DNA of 64,000 bases from an uncultured Desulfatitalea sp. (lineage in GTDB: Bacteria > Desulfobacterota > Desulfobacteria > Desulfobacterales > Desulfosarcinaceae). The position numbers and the translations under genes are program-made. The stretch covers positions 384,749-448,748 of the forward strand of contig CALMNL010000004.1 in assembly GCA_937868765.1 (NCBI GenBank). Reading direction: 5' to 3'. The stretch's first letter is position 1, and every line of letters begins with the position of its first letter. The notes below the pieces were generated by a model that was not told the DNA's origin, ran no database searches, and saw only the letters and a list, made by a program, of their open reading frames with translations. This document shows positions 16,318 through 25,507 of this stretch, piece by piece.

Positions 16318-18555
16318 CTATTTCTGTTCCATGTGAATGGTGCCGTCCCAATCCTCCGCCGGCGAATTGCGCCGGTATTCGTCACACAGGTGCATGTAGA
16401 ACCGCGCCGGACCCGGTGTGCCGTTGCACTGCACGGCCCGCCGGAAGCTTTCGGCGGCCGCGTCCCATTCGCGCCGGGCGAACGCCGCCAGACCCTGGGC
16501 GAAGTCGTCCGGCGCCGCGGAGCGTTCCCGGATGGTGGCATCGTCCCGGGCCATCAGCTCATGGACTTTCACGGGCCTGGACTTGCCCACGAAGACGAAG
16601 CTGCCCACGAACCGCGATACCAAGCCGGTCACCTGCGCCAGCACCGCCTCGGAGACCAGCACGCGGGTCCCCAGGTATTTGTTGAGCCCCTCCAGCCGCG
16701 AGGCGGTGTTGACGATGTCGCCCACCGGCCGGTATTCGAAATGGTCGCCCGCGCCGATATGCCCCAGCACCACTTCTCCGGCATGCAGCCCGATGCGGGT
16801 GGGCAACCGCTGCCCGTCGGGACGCTGGTTGAAACGATCCACGGCGCCGGCCACGCCCAGGGCTGCCGCGCAGGCCCGGGCATGCAGGGCCGGATCGGGG
16901 CGGGCGCCGGTCCACAAAGAGAGCACCGAATCGCCGACCACCTGCAGAATCAGCCCTCCATTGGCCCGGATGGGTTCGAAGATGGCGGCATAGTATTCGT
17001 TCATCAAGGTGGTGAGACGTTGGGGGTCCATGGCTTCCGAGAGCCGGGTATAGCGCTCGGCATCGGTGTAAAGGCAGATGCTGTGCACCACCCGTCGTTC
17101 GGATTGCAGCGCCTGGATGTCCCGGGAGAGCTGGTCGACCACATGATTGGGTAGAAAATAGCCGAAGGCCCGGCGGATGGTGCGACGCTCGCGGTTCACC
17201 CGGCGCAGGTCGTGGATCAGGGCGCCGAAGTAAACCAGGGGGGCCAGTCCGAACAGCGGCAGCACCAGGGGCAGCCAGCGGCCGGACGTGTTGAAGAGCC
17301 GGCAGGCGGCAACACCATACAGCAGTATCGCACCGGCCACGGCAGCGGCCGCGGGACCGGCCGGCCAGGTCCGGCAGACGGCGGTGAGCCCGGCCCCCCA
17401 GGCAAAGACAATGGCCAGCTCCAATGCAAGACTTACGGGCAACACGGGCCGGTCTTCCAATAGATTGGCGAAGGCGGTGGCGGCGATCTCCACGCCGCTG
17501 ATGTCCACCGCTTCCGGGCGGGCATAGACCGTATAAAAGCCGTCTTTGGCCTTGGGCCAGTAGCTTTCGGTCTGGCCCACGAAGACCGCCTTGCCGGCCA
17601 GCGCCGACATTTGCGCCGGTGCAGCCTGCATCAATTGGTAGTAAGGAATGGTGCGGATGGTGCCGGCCGGACCGTAGAAGTTCAGATAGTGCAGGGCCTC
17701 GGCCTGGAAGAGCCGCAGCATGGACCGCAGCCTGGCACCGGAAGGCCCGGACAGGAGCGCGGCCGGCGCCTGGGCCAGGGACGCCTGCAGCTGGTCGCTC
17801 AACCCGGGCCGGTTCTGGAAAAGCGCCCGGGTCCGTTCGATGGATACCACCAGGCTGCGGGGTTGGGGATCGGCCGGTGTCCGATGAAAGCCAGGCAATC
17901 CGGCGGCCATGCCGGCGAGCCGTTCCTCGAGCAGTCGGGCTTCGGGCACAGCAAAGGCGAGAAAGGCCACCACCGGCATGGTGGGTGCGTCCCCGCCCCC
18001 GGGTTTGAAGGTCCAGTAGCGGCTGAGCTTGATGGGTACCTTGGGCAGCGGAAAAGGCGCCTGGGCCAGGGACGCTTCTGCAAAAAGGGGCAGCGGCGGC
18101 ACCGTCTTTTCGATCTCCACCCGCGCCGTCGGCCGGCCCCGGGCGTCGACCAGGGCCACGCTCTCGTCCACCAGCGACTGGGTCAGAATGACATTGCCGG
18201 CACCGGCCATGGCGCCGGCCAGGTCCTGATCGGTTTCCGGAGACTGGGGTTCATTGAAGATCAGATCGAAGACAATCACGGCGGCACCGGCCGCCGACAA
18301 CCGCTCGATCAGGCGCGCATGCACGCTGCGCGGCCACAGGCGCGGCTCCATGGGCAGCTCGAGTTGCTTGGAAGATTGGCGATCCAGGGCCACCACCACC
18401 ACTTCGGCCGGCGCCGGCCGCGGTCCCCGCAGCCGGAAGAGCAGATCCAGGCCCCACTCCTCCTCCAGGCCCGCCACGGGCGGCATCAGCGCCGCCAGCA
18501 CTGCCAGCAGTCCCACGGCCAGACTGAACAGCAGTGTCTTGCGTGCCCGCGGCAT
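16318..18555 (-). CDS. CHASE2-domain adenylate/guanylate cyclase
   Basis: About 745 residues: N-terminal helix (about 8-28), extracytoplasmic CHASE2 sensor (about 35-360, with VVVVALDRQSSKQL and VIVFDLIFNEPQ), three membrane helices (about 365-450) and a class III nucleotide cyclase domain (about 490-650). Both metal aspartates are present (LYTDAERYT and VVGDSVLSLW) as are the transition-state Asn and Arg in GDIVNTASRLE, so it should be active; the base-specificity residues cannot be called safely. A C-terminal TPR-like extension follows. I chose the ATG at 18553-18555 before the first helix; the frame is open to 18627. It is the first gene of the operon with the FecR-TPR-barrel protein, which suggests envelope signals are turned into a cyclic nucleotide. 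Confidence 0.86.
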   Translation of the reverse strand: MPRARKTLLFSLAVGLLAVLAALMPPVAGLEEEWGLDLLFRLRGPRPAPAEVVVVALDRQSSKQLELPMEPRLWPRSVHARLIERLSAAGAAVIVFDLIFNEPQSPETDQDLAGAMAGAGNVILTQSLVDESVALVDARGRPTARVEIEKTVPPLPLFAEASLAQAPFPLPKVPIKLSRYWTFKPGGGDAPTMPVVAFLAFAVPEARLLEERLAGMAAGLPGFHRTPADPQPRSLVVSIERTRALFQNRPGLSDQLQASLAQAPAALLSGPSGARLRSMLRLFQAEALHYLNFYGPAGTIRTIPYYQLMQAAPAQMSALAGKAVFVGQTESYWPKAKDGFYTVYARPEAVDISGVEIAATAFANLLEDRPVLPVSLALELAIVFAWGAGLTAVCRTWPAGPAAAAVAGAILLYGVAACRLFNTSGRWLPLVLPLFGLAPLVYFGALIHDLRRVNRERRTIRRAFGYFLPNHVVDQLSRDIQALQSERRVVHSICLYTDAERYTRLSEAMDPQRLTTLMNEYYAAIFEPIRANGGLILQVVGDSVLSLWTGARPDPALHARACAAALGVAGAVDRFNQRPDGQRLPTRIGLHAGEVVLGHIGAGDHFEYRPVGDIVNTASRLEGLNKYLGTRVLVSEAVLAQVTGLVSRFVGSFVFVGKSRPVKVHELMARDDATIRERSAAPDDFAQGLAAFARREWDAAAESFRRAVQCNGTPGPARFYMHLCDEYRRNSPAEDWDGTIHMEQK

Positions 18556-18861
18556 GGGCCGGCCTTTCGTTGAGATGTGGCGGTTCCAGGGGAATAGGGT
18601 GCGCCAGAAAGCCTCCCTTCCGGCCACCGGTTCTTGGATCGTCGCGAATATGGCGACTATAAACCCATGGGATCATGTTTTGTCAATAGTTTTAATAGGC
18701 TACAGATACAATCCGCTTGACGCCAAAACGGCATGCAGATCGGCACTTTCATAGAAGATGTTCACCCTTGATGGGTTTCCGTGATCGGCTATGACGCCGG
18801 GTGCATTCATCGTTGCGCCGGCGGGGCAAATGAAAAAAGCAAATTCATGGAAGGAAAAGCG

Positions 18862-21309
18862 TCAGGTAATTTTAGCTCTATACAACCGCAGGCTGTTCGA
18901 AACCACTGAAATGCTGCTCATGGCCATGGCCAGGGCGGCCAGGATGGGGTGCAGGTGGCGCAGGAACATGGGGGCGGTTTGCACGGGCGCCAGGGCGCCA
19001 GCGGCGATGGGGATGAGGATCACGTTGTAGAAGAACGCGAAGAAAAGATTCTGGCGGATGGTGGCCATGGTGCGACGGCTCACTTCAATGGCCCGGGGAA
19101 TGCCGGTGAGACGGCCGCCGGAGAGAATCACGTCGGCGGTCTCGATGGCCACGTCGGTGCCGGTGCCGATGGCCATGCCCACGTCGGCCTGGGCCAGGGC
19201 CGGAGCGTCGTTGATGCCGTCGCCCACCATGCCCACCTTGAGGCCTTGCGCCTGAAGCGCCTGGACCTTGGCGGCCTTGTCTTCGGGGCGTACTTCGGCG
19301 AGCACATCGTCGATGCCCACCTGGGCGGCGATGGCCTTGGCGGTCTGGGGATTGTCGCCGGTGAGCATCACCACCTTGAGGCCCTGGCGGCGCAAGGTGG
19401 TGACCGCATCCCGGGATTCGGGCTTGAGGGTGTCGGCCACGGCGATGAGGCCGGCGGGCTGCCGGTCGAGGGAGAGGACCATGACGGTATGGCCCTGGGC
19501 CTGGCGCCGTTCGACGGCCGCGGCCAGCTGCGCATCGGCTGCCAGGGCCTGGGCGAACCACTGGGGCTTGCCCACGGCCACGGGCCGGCCGTCCACCCGC
19601 GCGGTGACCCCCCACCCGCCCTGGGCCATGAACTCGGTGGGATCGGTCAGGCTCAATCCCTTCTCCCTGGCCGCATTCACGATGGCTCGGCCCAGGGGAT
19701 GCTCGGACCCCAGTTCGGCCGAAGCAGCCCAGCGCAGGACTTCGTCGGTTTTACCAGCGGCGTGCCCAGCGCCCAGTACATCCACCACGGCCGGTTTGCC
19801 GGCCGTGATGGTGCCGGTCTTGTCGAGAACCACGGCATCCAGACGGGTGGCGCCCTCCAGGGCTTCGGCCTTTTTGAACAGGATGCCCTGCTCGGCCCCT
19901 TTGCCCGTACCGGCCATGATGGCCGTGGGCGTGGCCAGGCCCAGGGCACAGGGGCAGGCGATCACCAGCACCGCCACCAGCCGGATCATGGATTCCACCA
20001 CGTTGCCCCCCACCGCCCACCAGATGACGAAGGTCACGACGGCGATGACCATGACCGCCGGCACGAAGACCGCGGCCACCCGATCGGCCAGGGCCTGGAT
20101 GGGCGCCTTGCTGCCCTGGGCCGCCTGCACCAGGCGGATGATCTGGGCCAGGGCCGTTTCGCGGCCCACCCGGGTAGCCCGGTACTTGAGCCGCCCCTGG
20201 CCGTTGATGGTGCCGGCCGCCACCGTGTCGCCCGGATGCTTGTCCACCGGGATCGATTCGCCGCTGAGCATGGATTCGTCCACGGCCGAAGCGCCTTCGA
20301 GCACCACGCCGTCCACGGCGATCCGCTCACCGGGCCGGGCCACCACCACGGCGTCGCGCCGCACCTGGGCCAGCGGCACTTCGCGCTCCACGCCCGCTTC
20401 GACCACGGTGGCCGTCTTGGGCGCAAGGCCCATCAGCTTGCGGATGGCGCCGCCGGTCTTGCCTTTGGTGCGCGCTTCGAGCATCTTGCCCAACTTGATC
20501 AGGGTGATGATCACCGCGCTGGTCTCGAAGTAGACGTGCTGCCCCAGGACCGGCGCCAGCAGCACGGCCAGTGAGTAGAAATAGGCCACCGACGAGCCCA
20601 GGGCCACGAGCACGTCCATGTTGGCGCTGCGGTTGCGCAGGCTCTTGAAGCCGCCCACGTAGTAATCCCAGCCGGTGTAGAACTGCACGGGGGTGGCCAA
20701 CAGGCCGAAAAACCAATTGACCCAGGGGGCGTGGCTCCAGGGGCCGAGCAGCCCGAAGTCCCGGGACATGCTCAGCACGAAGAGCGGCAGGGCGAAGATC
20801 GCGCCGACCACGAATTTGTGCGTCTGATCGCGGATCTCGGCATCACGGGCCGCCTGTTCGGCATCTTCGCCGCTCTCGTTGTCGCTGGGCGCGATGGCGC
20901 CGTAGCCCGCTTTCTCAATGGCCGCCACCATCTCTTCGATGGTGACCCCACCGGGCAGATAGGAGACCGTGGCCCGTTCGGTGGCGAAGTTGACATCGGC
21001 CGCCACCACGCCCGGCACCTTCTTGTTGAGCGTCCGGGAGACGGTGGCCGCGCAGTTGGCGCAGGTCATGCCGGTGATGGGCAGTTCCACCCGGGCCAGG
21101 GGCACGCCGTAGCCCCCCTTCTCGATGCGGGCCACGAGGTCGGCCACGGTATGCTTGGCCGGATCGAAGGCCACGGTGGCCTGCTCGGCGGCGAAGTTCA
21201 CCTGAGCCTGGCGTACGCCTTCGAGTTTGGACAGCGTGCGTTCGATATTGGCCGCGCAGTTGGCGCAGCTCATGCCTGTGAGGGGAAGCGATACCGTCTG
21301 TTCCGCCAT
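18862..21309 (-). CDS. copA: Copper-translocating P-type ATPase CopA
   Basis: Exports Cu(I) from the cytoplasm. About 815 residues: two N-terminal heavy-metal-associated domains with GMSCANC and GMTCANC, eight predicted helices, transmembrane metal site CPC in [11 protein letters not shown] (about residue 453), phosphorylation motif DKTGTIT (about 498), the HP motif in SEHPLGRAI, and TGDNPQT and [10 protein letters not shown] of the nucleotide and hinge regions. The ATG at 21307-21309 has GAAGAGG upstream; the longer open frame to 21474 overlaps the YHS gene in another frame and is rejected. It follows the YHS gene by 38 bases, and a ZraP-like gene lies upstream, making a metal-resistance cluster. 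Confidence 0.95.
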   Translation of the reverse strand: MAEQTVSLPLTGMSCANCAANIERTLSKLEGVRQAQVNFAAEQATVAFDPAKHTVADLVARIEKGGYGVPLARVELPITGMTCANCAATVSRTLNKKVPGVVAADVNFATERATVSYLPGGVTIEEMVAAIEKAGYGAIAPSDNESGEDAEQAARDAEIRDQTHKFVVGAIFALPLFVLSMSRDFGLLGPWSHAPWVNWFFGLLATPVQFYTGWDYYVGGFKSLRNRSANMDVLVALGSSVAYFYSLAVLLAPVLGQHVYFETSAVIITLIKLGKMLEARTKGKTGGAIRKLMGLAPKTATVVEAGVEREVPLAQVRRDAVVVARPGERIAVDGVVLEGASAVDESMLSGESIPVDKHPGDTVAAGTINGQGRLKYRATRVGRETALAQIIRLVQAAQGSKAPIQALADRVAAVFVPAVMVIAVVTFVIWWAVGGNVVESMIRLVAVLVIACPCALGLATPTAIMAGTGKGAEQGILFKKAEALEGATRLDAVVLDKTGTITAGKPAVVDVLGAGHAAGKTDEVLRWAASAELGSEHPLGRAIVNAAREKGLSLTDPTEFMAQGGWGVTARVDGRPVAVGKPQWFAQALAADAQLAAAVERRQAQGHTVMVLSLDRQPAGLIAVADTLKPESRDAVTTLRRQGLKVVMLTGDNPQTAKAIAAQVGIDDVLAEVRPEDKAAKVQALQAQGLKVGMVGDGINDAPALAQADVGMAIGTGTDVAIETADVILSGGRLTGIPRAIEVSRRTMATIRQNLFFAFFYNVILIPIAAGALAPVQTAPMFLRHLHPILAALAMAMSSISVVSNSLRLYRAKIT

Positions 21310-21347
21310 AATCGACCTCTTCGATCCGATATATCGCCCTTTGCGAT

Positions 21348-21596
21348 CTAATGACAACAGGAGGGCGGCCTGCCGCCGGTCGCCTTGTTGAGCCGTTCCA
21401 GGTAGCGGCCCCAGAACCCTTTCGGTTGGGCGGCGGCATATTTTTGCGGGTCGGCTTCGAAGCGAGCCTTGCACCCCTCGGCGCAGAAGAAAATTTCGAC
21501 GCCGTTATAACGGGTCCTGGCCGCCGCCGTCGCCGGCTCCACCGACATGCCGCATACCGGATCCACATATTTCGTATGTCCTCTGACTGATTTCAC
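21348..21596 (-). CDS. YHS-domain metal-binding small protein
   Basis: An 82-residue protein with the YHS/TRASH motif: [26 protein letters not shown], then DPQKY. These domains bind copper or other soft metals and are often fused to CopA; here the domain is a separate gene directly upstream of copA. The C-terminal tail ends in SCCH, another possible metal site. The start is GTG (21594-21596) with GGAGGTG upstream. A role delivering copper to CopA is inferred from position. Confidence 0.85.
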   Translation of the reverse strand: MKSVRGHTKYVDPVCGMSVEPATAAARTRYNGVEIFFCAEGCKARFEADPQKYAAAQPKGFWGRYLERLNKATGGRPPSCCH

Positions 21597-21691
21597 GATT
21601 CACCTCCGGTCTTTCCAATGCTCCCACAATAACCAGCGCTCGCATCAAAACAAGCCCGGGACTGCGGCCACCGGCTATGATGTCGCTGGCT

Positions 21692-21715
21692 GCAGCCGGC
21701 CGGGTTGCCGGCTGC
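21692..21715. repeat. Perfect 9-bp dyad next to the terminator
   Basis: GCAGCCGGC and GCCGGCTGC are separated by 6 bases. It lies just beyond the terminator of the ZraP-like gene and has no T-run on either side; it may be a second hairpin of the same transcript end. Confidence 0.4.
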
Positions 21716-21719
21716 ACTC

Positions 21720-21754
21720 AAAAACGCTCGCCGGAGGGGCGCATTCCCTCCGGC
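21720..21754 (-). terminator. Rho-independent terminator of the ZraP-like gene
   Basis: On the minus strand a perfect 9-bp stem (GCCGGAGGG/CCCTCCGGC, loop of 7) is followed by GAGCG and TTTTT. It begins 24 bases after the stop codon of the ZraP-like gene and separates it from the YHS-copA pair. Confidence 0.8.
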
Positions 21755-21777
21755 AAGCACATTCGTTCCAAATCGAT

Positions 21778-22332
21778 CTATCGCCAGCAGTACCCGGGGC
21801 CGTATCCACGGCCGCGGCTATACCCCCGATCGTTGAAATAGTCTGGAGCGATCTTGCGCAGCTCCAACTGGTGCTGGACCAGTTTCTGGTCGAACGTTTC
21901 CCGCAGCTTGGAGATATCTTTCTGCAGGGCCGTCACTTTGCCTTCGTTCACATTATCCTTCGAAAGCTCGGCGTTGAGCTCATCGCGCTTGTCCGCGATC
22001 TGGTCGCGCAGCTTGCGGTTCTCCGTCCAGAACTTCTCCTGGGCCGCATCCAGTTGGTCCCGCTGTTCCTGGGTCAGATTCGGCCTATCGTCGCGATCAT
22101 AGCGATCATAGCGCCCATAGCCCATCATGCCGGGTCCCATGCCGTAGTAACCAGGGCCATAGCCCATCATGCCGGGCCCCATGCCGTAGCCCCGGCCGTA
22201 GCCCATCATGCCGTAGCCGTCGTAGTCGTCCCCCCAGGGTCCGCCATGGGCAAAGGCTACGGCCGCGCCGGCCACCAGCATCAATACCGCCGTGCCTATG
22301 ATCAGAGCTTTTTGGTTGAATTTGGTTTGCAT
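21778..22332 (-). CDS. ZraP/CpxP-like periplasmic metal-responsive protein
   Basis: A 184-residue secreted protein: signal peptide ending VAFAHG, a Gly/Tyr/Met-rich repeat region (about residues 30-75, GMMGYG repeated), then a helical heavy-metal-resistance (Spy/ZraP-like) domain beginning LTQEQRDQLDAAQEKFW and rich in charged heptads (DELNAELSKDNVNEGKV, LRETFDQKL). ZraP-type proteins are periplasmic chaperones that bind zinc or copper. The ATG at 22330-22332 has GGAGACACG upstream; the upstream part of the open frame is not protein-like. Its place beside copA suggests copper or zinc stress. Methionine clusters could bind Cu(I); this is inference. Confidence 0.8.
   Translation of the reverse strand: MQTKFNQKALIIGTAVLMLVAGAAVAFAHGGPWGDDYDGYGMMGYGRGYGMGPGMMGYGPGYYGMGPGMMGYGRYDRYDRDDRPNLTQEQRDQLDAAQEKFWTENRKLRDQIADKRDELNAELSKDNVNEGKVTALQKDISKLRETFDQKLVQHQLELRKIAPDYFNDRGYSRGRGYGPGYCWR
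22119..22213. repeat. In-frame tandem repeat within the ZraP-like gene
   Basis: The sequence AGCCCATCATGCCG recurs at 22119, 22161 and 22200 (periods 42 and 39), encoding the GMMGYG repeats. Such repeats can change copy number between strains. Confidence 0.8.
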
Positions 22333-22599
22333 TGTCGTGTCTCCTTTCCTGAAGCAGTTAATGGAAGTTAACGTGTTGGGCGTTGCTGTCAACAATGGCA
22401 AGGGGTGTGCCAAGGGCAGGAAAACCATCCCAACATGTTTACATCTATTTGAAATTATTTTTTTAATTAAACATTATGGACGGCAATTGCAGTGGGGCCT
22501 GATAACGCCGCCGGGGGCCGGACGGCCTGGATGTGTGTACGATCTACCCATGCACCCCGGACAAAGCGGTATCAGGCGGGTAAAAAGGAAACAGCGGGC

Positions 22600-23400
22600 T
22601 CAGGTGCCGGAGAGGAAATCCGCGACGACATCGATAAATTGCCGCGGCGCTTCGGCGGAGAGGGAATGGCCGATGCCCTTGAGCTCCAGGTGCCGGCCGC
22701 CGCAGGCCTGCGCGACCTCTTCGGCCCCTTCGCGGGTCACCAGGGGATCGTCCTCGCCGGTAATCACCAGGGTCAGGAAGGGCAGCGCCTTGAGGGTGGC
22801 CCCCAGGGGCGGATAGTGTTGCAGGGCTTCGATATGGGCGCGCAGCCCCTCGGTCTTGTTGCGCCGTACGATGGTCTTGACGATGCGTTCCAGCTGCCGT
22901 TCGTTGGCCTTGAGGTAGGCGCGGCCGAAGACATGCGGCAGCGCGGCCCATACCATGGCGTCCAGGCTGTGGCGCTGCAGAATTTCATGCCAGGAGCGCA
23001 CGATCATCTTGGCCCGGAAGGTGGCCCGGGTGGAAATGCTGCACAGCACCATGCGCGTGATCACGTCGGGATTTTGATCGGCCAGGGCCAGGGCCACCCG
23101 CGCCCCATGACTGATACCCACCACCGCGCTCTGGTAAATACCCAGTTCGTCGAGCAGGCCTTTCAAATCCGCCGCGTGCAGCGTCAGTGAAAGAGGCGCA
23201 TGGCCCAGATCGCTCTCGCCCTGGCCCCGGGTATCATACACCAGCAGCCGGAAATTGCCGGCCAGGGCCTTGGCCGCCAGCTTCCAGTAAACCGTGGTCT
23301 GCAGGGTGCCGTTGACGAAGGTGATCACGGGCTTGCCGGTCCCCTCGCCGATCACCTCGTAATAAAGACTGCAGCCGTCGATGGTTTTGAAGTAGGGCAT
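22600..23400 (-). CDS. Alpha/beta hydrolase
   Basis: A 266-residue alpha/beta-hydrolase fold protein with a complete triad: nucleophile elbow GISHG, acidic residue in TGEDDPL and His in GIGHSLS; the oxyanion region is NGTLQTTVYW. It is the last gene of the dehydratase operon, starting 5 bases after the activator gene, without a clear ribosome site of its own, so translation is probably coupled. A thioesterase or ester-hydrolysis role on the pathway's substrate or product is possible, but nothing in the sequence fixes the substrate. Confidence 0.85.
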   Translation of the reverse strand: MPYFKTIDGCSLYYEVIGEGTGKPVITFVNGTLQTTVYWKLAAKALAGNFRLLVYDTRGQGESDLGHAPLSLTLHAADLKGLLDELGIYQSAVVGISHGARVALALADQNPDVITRMVLCSISTRATFRAKMIVRSWHEILQRHSLDAMVWAALPHVFGRAYLKANERQLERIVKTIVRRNKTEGLRAHIEALQHYPPLGATLKALPFLTLVITGEDDPLVTREGAEEVAQACGGRHLELKGIGHSLSAEAPRQFIDVVADFLSGT

Positions 23401-23405
23401 GCTGG

Positions 23406-24185
23406 CTACAATCCGACCGCGATGATCGCCGCACCGATGGCCCCGGTCACCTGGGCCCGGTCCGACACGATCAGGTTGGCGCCCAGTTTTTCTTCCAGGG
23501 CCTTGACCACACCGATATTCTTGGAGACGCCGCCGGTCATCATGACGGGGGCGCGCACGCCCACGCGCTTGGCCATGGAGACCACCCGCGAAGCGATGGA
23601 GGCGTGGATGCCGGCGATGATGTTGGGCCGCTGCTCGCCCCGGGCGATGAGCGAGATCACTTCCGATTCGGCGAAGACGGTACACAGACTGCTGATGGAG
23701 GCCGCCTGGCCGGCGGTCAGGGACATGGCGCCGAAGGCGTCCAGGTCCACCTCCAGGGCCCGGGCCATGACTTCCAGGAATCGTCCGGTGCCGGCCGCGC
23801 ACTTGTCGTTCATGGCGAAATCCTTGACTTTGCCGCTGTCGTCCAGGGCGATGGCCTTGCTGTCCTGGCCGCCGATGTCGATGATGGTACGCACCCGACG
23901 GTCGAGAAAATAGGCGCCGGCCGCGTGGCAGGTGATCTCGGTGACCGCTTTGTGGGCGAAGGCGATGCTGTTGCGGCCGTAGCCGGTGGCCACGATCTTT
24001 GCCACCTTTCCGGCGTCCAGGCCGGCCTGCTGCAGGACCAGGTCGAAGACCTGACGCCCCGCGTTCTGGGAGTTGTAGCCGGTAAGGATCACGTGGGTGG
24101 CCACGATCCGATCATGTTGCAGCAATGCCGCCTTGGCGGAGATGGAGCCTACGTCGATGCCCGCCGTGATTATGTCTTTGGCCAT
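23406..24185 (-). CDS. Activator ATPase of 2-hydroxyacyl-CoA dehydratase (HgdC/FldI/BcrAD family)
   Basis: A 259-residue BadF/BadG/BcrA/BcrD-type ATPase that hydrolyses ATP to push one low-potential electron into the dehydratase. ASKHA-fold motifs are present: GIDVGSISAKAAL at the N-terminus, IDIGGQDSK, and TGGVSKN. The two cysteines that share a [4Fe-4S] cluster across the homodimer are visible in NDKCAAGTGRFLE and SSLCTVFAESE. There is only one such subunit, which fits a homodimeric dehydratase activator rather than the two-ATPase class I benzoyl-CoA reductase. It lies 17 bases after the first dehydratase subunit gene. Confidence 0.92.
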   Translation of the reverse strand: MAKDIITAGIDVGSISAKAALLQHDRIVATHVILTGYNSQNAGRQVFDLVLQQAGLDAGKVAKIVATGYGRNSIAFAHKAVTEITCHAAGAYFLDRRVRTIIDIGGQDSKAIALDDSGKVKDFAMNDKCAAGTGRFLEVMARALEVDLDAFGAMSLTAGQAASISSLCTVFAESEVISLIARGEQRPNIIAGIHASIASRVVSMAKRVGVRAPVMMTGGVSKNIGVVKALEEKLGANLIVSDRAQVTGAIGAAIIAVGL

Positions 24186-24202
24186 GGAAGATGCGATACC
24201 TC

Positions 24203-25444
24203 TTATTTCTTCATCATTTCGATGAAGGCGTCGATGCGTGTCTCGATCTGGCTTTCGGAAAAGCTGCGCTCGTCTACCATGTCGGCCTCGATCATCAGCG
24301 TCGGGATGCCCAGCTTCTTGCGCAGGATCTTCTGGATGTCGTACTGGCCGAAGGAGTATGGTTTGCAGCTGCGGTTGGAGTGGAAGACCACGCCGTCGGC
24401 GTCGTATTTCTTCACCATGCGGATGATGTTCTCGGCCATCAGGTCCGTGCCGCTGTTGAGGAAGATGCGGGCGTAGCTCTCGCCCATGAAGCCCAGAAAA
24501 TCGGTGCTGCTCACCGAGGGCATCTGACTGACCCAGCCCGAGGTGTAGGTATCGGCCACCAGGCAGGCCGAACGCTCCATGAATTTGTTGGAGAGCCAGC
24601 GCAGGCGGTACCAGATGGGCAGGTTGTCCCACACCAGGCGGTACTTCTCCACAGGCAGCATGCCGATGCCCTGGGCCACGCGTTCCTTCATCTCGGCCAG
24701 CAGCATTTCGTAGTAGTCCACGCAGGTCTGGGTGCCGCGCAGGGTGACGATCATGGCCAGGTGGAAGAAGGCGTCGAAGCAGGTCATGGGCGATGGTTTG
24801 CTCATGGTGGTGTCCAGGATCGCCTGCCACAGCTCCTGGGCGCGGATGGAGAGCGCCCCCACCTCGGCCATGCGGTCGTAGTCGAACCGCCGGCCGCACG
24901 CCTTTTCCAGGAAGCGGATATACTCTGCGGACTGCCGGGTGACGTAGCGCCGCATCTCGTCGTTGAAGGTGGTGTGGGTGATGGGCGTATCGAGGATGAA
25001 CAGGGGTACGTTGAAGTAGCGCGCCTGCACCTCGTACCACTTGAGCACGGTGCCGCAGATATTGTTGCAGCAGATCAGCATGTCGGGCTCGGGCAGCCCG
25101 CCGATGGGGCCGCCGTTGACCGTGGCGCTGGCGATGTCGGCCCGGGCGTAGGAGCACAGGTCCCGGGCATAGCCCATCTCTTCGGCTTTTTCGCACAGGT
25201 CGACGCCCATCTTGCTGGCGCCGATCATGGCACCGTAGTTCTCCGGGTAGATAGGGATCACGTCCATGACGTGCAACGGCTCCACCGGCCCGCCGCTGGT
25301 GATCCAGGCGATCTTCTTGCCACGCTGCTCTTTCGGGGTCTTGGCTTCCATGTAGTAGGCCGTCATGATCTCGCGCATGCGCCGGTCGGCCTTGATTTTG
25401 CGACGCTCCTTGTCGGAATCGATAATTTTTTCATAAGTCGGCAT
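24203..25444 (-). CDS. 2-hydroxyacyl-CoA dehydratase subunit (BcrB/FldB-like)
   Basis: A 413-residue member of the HgdB/BcrB/BcrC superfamily (FldB-like in size). These subunits hold a [4Fe-4S] cluster and remove water from (R)-2-hydroxyacyl-CoA by a ketyl-radical route after one-electron reduction. Visible cysteine motifs include the pair in LICCNNICGTVLKWYE, and SCKPYSFGQYDI in the C-terminal half; TSGGPVEPLHVMD near the N-terminus matches the family start. ATG with TAGGAG upstream. It pairs with the 371-residue subunit 63 bases upstream and the activator 17 bases downstream. Substrate is not predictable; an aromatic or branched 2-hydroxy acid is possible, and benzoyl-CoA reductase-like chemistry cannot be excluded. 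Confidence 0.9.
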   Translation of the reverse strand: MPTYEKIIDSDKERRKIKADRRMREIMTAYYMEAKTPKEQRGKKIAWITSGGPVEPLHVMDVIPIYPENYGAMIGASKMGVDLCEKAEEMGYARDLCSYARADIASATVNGGPIGGLPEPDMLICCNNICGTVLKWYEVQARYFNVPLFILDTPITHTTFNDEMRRYVTRQSAEYIRFLEKACGRRFDYDRMAEVGALSIRAQELWQAILDTTMSKPSPMTCFDAFFHLAMIVTLRGTQTCVDYYEMLLAEMKERVAQGIGMLPVEKYRLVWDNLPIWYRLRWLSNKFMERSACLVADTYTSGWVSQMPSVSSTDFLGFMGESYARIFLNSGTDLMAENIIRMVKKYDADGVVFHSNRSCKPYSFGQYDIQKILRKKLGIPTLMIEADMVDERSFSESQIETRIDAFIEMMKK

Positions 25445-25507
25445 GGGTGCTCCTATGGGCAGAATACCTTCACCTAAAGCTTAAAACCTAAAACCTAATA
25501 CTATTTT

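Noticed and set aside
23406-25444. Class I benzoyl-CoA reductase instead of a dehydratase
   Set aside because: Only one activator-type ATPase subunit is encoded, whereas class I reductases need two; not fully excluded.
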